Source: Bog-473 sp963721585 (GTDB taxonomy: Bacteria > Actinomycetota > Acidimicrobiia > Acidimicrobiales > RAAP-2). From it: a stretch of 64,000 bases of DNA. Numbering within the stretch: position 1 is the first letter of the stretch; each line of letters starts with the position of its first letter. Shown piece by piece: positions 61,409 to 64,000 of this stretch. The position numbers and the translations under genes were made by a program. Below the pieces are notes generated by a model. It was not told where the DNA came from. It ran no database searches and saw nothing but the letters and a program-made list of their open reading frames with translations. The stretch lies in contig CAVRJN010000008.1 in assembly GCA_963721585.1 (NCBI GenBank), forward strand, positions 1,488,001 to 1,552,000, written 5' to 3'.

Positions 61409-61991
61409 ATGGAGGATCGTCCAACGCAAACCCTGGCATCGTTCATCTTCACCAGCCTTGACGGCTTCTACGAGGGTCCGAACGGCGAGCTGGACTGGCC
61501 GATCGTCGACCAGGAGTCCAACGACTTCGCGTCCCACCAGCTCGACGGGGCAGACATGCTCGGATTCGGTCGTGCCACCTATGAGCACATGCGCGCCTAC
61601 TGGCCCACCGAGCAGGCCACGGCAAACGATCCGGCCATGACCGTCCGGATGAATTCCAAGACGAAGCTTGTGTTCTCAACGACGCTCACCGACGTGAACT
61701 GGTCTGGGACCACCCTCGTCCGTCGGCGAGGCGACAGAACAGGTACCGGACATCATGGCTGCCGCCGGAACGGAACTGCTGGTGATCGGCAGCGCGCACC
61801 TGACCGCCAACCTCGCGCAGGCCGGCATCCTCGACGAACTGCGCATCATGGTGTGCCCGATTGTGCTCGGGCAGGGTCGGTCGCTCTTCGAGGATCTGAA
61901 GAACCGCGTTTCGCTCTCACTCGTTGGCGTGAGACAGTTCGACTCCGGCAACCTCGTGCTCACCTACCGACCGTCTGCTTGCCCGGGTTGA
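61409..61991 (+). CDS. Dihydrofolate-reductase-like (RibD C-terminal) protein, one frameshift
   Basis: About 193 residues after repair. LASFIFTSLDGFYEGPNGEL is the family opening, LGFGRATYEHMRAYWP a mid motif, and TELLVIGSAHLTANLAQAGI with DELRIMVCPIVLGQGRSLFE the C-terminal half. Near 61714-61716 an extra T appears: CGTCGGCGAG would read in frame as CGCGGCGAG (VRGEAT). Pyrimidine or pterin reduction is typical, though most members are uncharacterised. This is the only clear frameshift outside the 1-16 kb region. No good ribosome site precedes ATG 61409. Confidence 0.68.
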
Positions 61992-62659
61992 GCGACAGGC
62001 CTGAGACCGGCGCACGCGGTCGAGGGACCACACCCGGCACCCGGCGAGTGCGGGACATCGCTCGACACGGCGCCATTCGGCGGCGCTCCACGCCCGGCGT
62101 CTGATCAGAGACCAAGCGATTTCCGCGCGCTCAGCAACCGGACGCGACGAGAGATTCGTATGATGGGCCTGGTCCTTTCTGGACGGCAGGGGATCGGTAA
62201 GGCAGCCTTCGAACTGAGGCGTGGAGGGTAGAACTCCTTGTGACACGCCCACGCCGAGACATCGGGCGGCCCTCAGCTACACCAGAGCCGGCTCAGGGCG
62301 CCCCCAATCACGCGCGATGCGACATGTACGCAGATGAAGCGATCCCGGGTCCTTGGTACATTGGTTGTCGTTGACCGTTGTGGGTAGTGCAGTAGCTGTG
62401 GCAGGAAATGATCCCGCCATTGGCGGAAGGACGGCGTCGTGAGCAGAGCAGTGATTTCTATGTCGGGGAAATCTGCGGCGCTTTTCGCGGCCCCGGCTTT
62501 CTTCGGCGGCATCAGGGAACCCGGCTGTGATCGCTTTCAGGGCGCCGCTCTCGGTCGTACTCGGAATCTTTCGCACATGCATCCCTTGCTGCGCCCGCCG
62601 CGCCCTCCGCGAAAGCCAGAACATCTCTTCAGTCAGTCCCGTATCGGGAGAGCAAAAGG
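61992..62659. other. 668-bp stretch without a supported gene
   Basis: Neither strand has a frame with protein-like composition and a plausible start. No tRNA, hairpin with T-run or repeat was seen. The last ~60 bp contain the upstream region of the zinc-ribbon gene at 62660. Confidence 0.4.
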
Positions 62660-63235
62660 GTGGTTATCATTTTGAGACGCGTTAAGCGAGTGTCCTGCTC
62701 GAATTGCGGCGCTGTGCACCCAGCCATCTACGAGGGGCAGCAGTGCCTCATTTGTGCGTCTGCGATTGATGGTGCCGAGGAACGCACGGTCTCCGAGCCC
62801 GTGGGACGTGAAGAGCACGTCGCAATGGAGCAAGAGGCTCGGATTGCTGCGTTGCAGTCCGAGCGGGACGAGTTGAGGGCGACCCTTGACGCACTGACCC
62901 ACCATGATGCTGTCGGCATGTCGGAATACGGGCGGTACGTGAAGGCGTGTGCGAAAGGCATTGCAGAGCGCGACAACTACCCGATGCCCGGGTCCGTCAC
63001 AACCCGCGAATCGTTTTACGAGGTCATGGCCGGCGCCGCACTTGAGGCCATCAGCCTCCGAACCCTTCTAGAGCGACTCCCCCGAGCGGAGCGGCAACTC
63101 CAAGCTGGTGGGACTCCCACGGTCGCGAGGACGCCGACATCTGGTTCCACATCCGGCGGAGCAGGACGAGGGCGGCACTTGCGTCGACGGCTCCGCCCAC
63201 TTGCAAAGGTGACCGACGCGTCTCTCAGGCGCTGA
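62660..63235 (+). CDS. Zinc-ribbon and coiled-coil protein of unknown function
   Basis: 191 residues. The start RVSCSNCGAVHPAIYEGQQC is followed by LICASAID, giving two CxxC knuckles of a zinc ribbon (residues ~13-33). A charged coiled coil of about 35 residues (EQEARIAALQSERDELRATL) comes next, then a mixed region (SEYGRYVKACAKGIAERDNY) and a basic, disordered tail (RGRHLRRRLRPL). The GTG start has AGCAAAAGG before it; a TTG at 62675 is possible. I do not recognise the family. The layout suggests nucleic-acid or protein binding. Confidence 0.55.
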   Translation: MVIILRRVKRVSCSNCGAVHPAIYEGQQCLICASAIDGAEERTVSEPVGREEHVAMEQEARIAALQSERDELRATLDALTHHDAVGMSEYGRYVKACAKGIAERDNYPMPGSVTTRESFYEVMAGAALEAISLRTLLERLPRAERQLQAGGTPTVARTPTSGSTSGGAGRGRHLRRRLRPLAKVTDASLRR

Positions 63236-63365
63236 CCTCGCAGAACCATCAGCCGAGTCCGGTGCGACGTTGGCGCGCCACCAGGATCTCGATAGACGAT
63301 GAGGTCCTGGAGCTGAGACCGTCAATGTACGCATGGCCAGAGTAGCAGCGGATCCCGTGCACCTA

Positions 63366-63791
63366 TCACGCAAGTTGAGGGTCGATGGTCTTCTGGAGGT
63401 CCCAAGCCCTCGCATAGTCGGTGACGTTCATCGGGTAACTGAACCACACCGACAGGAGATCCTCTCGCAGGGTGCAATGGTTCACCGTTTCGTACCGGAG
63501 TGTGACGCCATTTCGATCGATCAGGTGCGTGAGAACGACGATCCTCTCGCACTCTCCGGCCAGGATGAAACACACGGAGGAACGGAACGTACCGCCGGCG
63601 ATTTGCTTCGTCGCCTCGTGCCATTCCGATATCTGAGCTCTCGGAACGATCGTGGCCAGTCCCCCTGACCCGCGAACATTGAGGACCAGGTCGTCCGTAC
63701 ACCCGGTCAGGAATTCGTCATACTCCCCGCGGACGAGCAAGCCGAACAGTTCATCGAGCTGCTCAAATCGTTGGTACTCCATCGACGGCAT
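63366..63791 (-). CDS. SnoaL-like (NTF2-fold) protein
   Basis: 141 residues. EQLDELFGLLVRGEYDEFLT followed by TDDLVLNVRGSG and ERIVVLTHLIDRNGVTLRYE follows the helix-helix-strand pattern of SnoaL/NTF2-like proteins, a fold used for ligand binding, cyclases and limonene-1,2-epoxide-type hydrolases. No specific catalytic residues can be claimed. The ATG is at 63791 with a 60-nt leader behind a promoter at 63859-63887. Confidence 0.65.
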   Translation of the reverse strand: MPSMEYQRFEQLDELFGLLVRGEYDEFLTGCTDDLVLNVRGSGGLATIVPRAQISEWHEATKQIAGGTFRSSVCFILAGECERIVVLTHLIDRNGVTLRYETVNHCTLREDLLSVWFSYPMNVTDYARAWDLQKTIDPQLA

Positions 63792-63858
63792 CGTGATTTC
63801 GCTCTCAGTTGCTCGTTGGGATTCGGTGGACGAATTGCCTGGTCCAGGGTGCGGTAGA

Positions 63859-63887
63859 AATATGATCTAATCCATCTGATTTGTCAA
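63859..63887 (-). promoter_or_regulatory. Promoter of the SnoaL-like gene
   Basis: On the minus strand TTGACA (63887-63882), 17 bp and CATATT (63864-63859). The -35 lies in the loop of the inverted repeat next to it. Confidence 0.5.
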
Positions 63888-63897
63888 GATCAGATGG
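63872..63897. promoter_or_regulatory. Inverted repeat over the SnoaL-like gene's -35 box
   Basis: CCATCTGAT (63872-63880) and ATCAGATGG (63889-63897) are perfect 9-bp arms around an 8-bp loop containing the -35 box. It is a probable operator for an unseen regulator further right. After it, to the window end, I see no gene. Confidence 0.55.
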
Positions 63898-64000
63898 GCG
63901 CATGGGTGACGGTCGGTGGGGCAGTTCTTGCGGACTCAGTGAAGGCAGTCCGAATCGACCGTCGCACCGATCTCACGACGGTTCATGCGCAAGCCGCTCA

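Overview
The window is 64 kb of high-GC bacterial DNA. GTG starts are common, many genes overlap by 4 bp, one transcript looks leaderless, and one promoter has the GGTT-N15-GGGTAT form read by SigB/SigF-type stress sigma factors. The CaiB-type CoA-transferase, crotonase, P450 and ferredoxin set and the GlgE/TreS-maltokinase set fit an Actinomycetota member. Acidimicrobiia is a guess I cannot prove. I see no rRNA, tRNA, CRISPR array, transposase or phage gene.

Region 1 (1-16.1 kb) begins inside a BASS-family transporter. It then holds two divergent operons that look like a gamma-glutamyl-amine or N-methylglutamate-type amine pathway. On the minus strand lie a glutamine-synthetase (GS)-like ligase, an APC permease, a Usp-like protein and an ABM/zinc-ribbon protein. 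On the plus strand lie an FMN-binding protein, GlxB/GlxC/GlxD-type glutamate-synthase-like subunits, a DAO-family FAD oxidoreductase, an XRE-cupin regulator, a second GS, a class-I glutamine amidotransferase, a third GS and a PhyH dioxygenase. A minus-strand UspA gene closes the block. Almost every gene here carries one or more single-base frameshifts without extra decay, so the reads underneath deserve checking.

Region 2 (16.4-30.7 kb) is a catabolic and redox island with intact genes. It holds a DHA2 efflux pump, a MarR regulator, a fused two-domain CoA-transferase, a crotonase, two M24 proteins (one lacking every canonical metal ligand), an amidohydrolase, an FAD dehydrogenase, a ferredoxin, a P450 and an SDR. 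The 5' remnant of a Rieske oxygenase and an Ohr peroxidase follow. Region 3 (30.7-39.4 kb) has a Tat-exported flavoprotein oxidase. It also has a six-gene minus-strand operon (small membrane protein, STAS, acyl-CoA-dehydrogenase-like, PIG-L deacetylase, methyltransferase, glycosyltransferase), a LuxR regulator behind a perfect 20-bp palindrome, a CsbD stress protein, a small zinc-ribbon gene and a divergent HxlR/NADH-oxidoreductase pair.

Region 4 (39.6-55.5 kb) is a seven-gene alpha-glucan/trehalose operon: glgE, a treS-maltokinase fusion, malQ, glgB, treZ, glgX/treX, treY. Every junction is a 4-bp overlap. It unites the GlgE, TreS and TreYZ routes. Region 5 (55.6-64 kb) holds an acetolactate-synthase-like enzyme, a crotonase, an unrecognised 386-aa protein, a small 62-aa protein, a self-contained ArsR-SRPBCC pair behind a strong inverted repeat, a frameshifted RibD/DHFR-like reductase, a zinc-ribbon/coiled-coil protein and a SnoaL-like protein.
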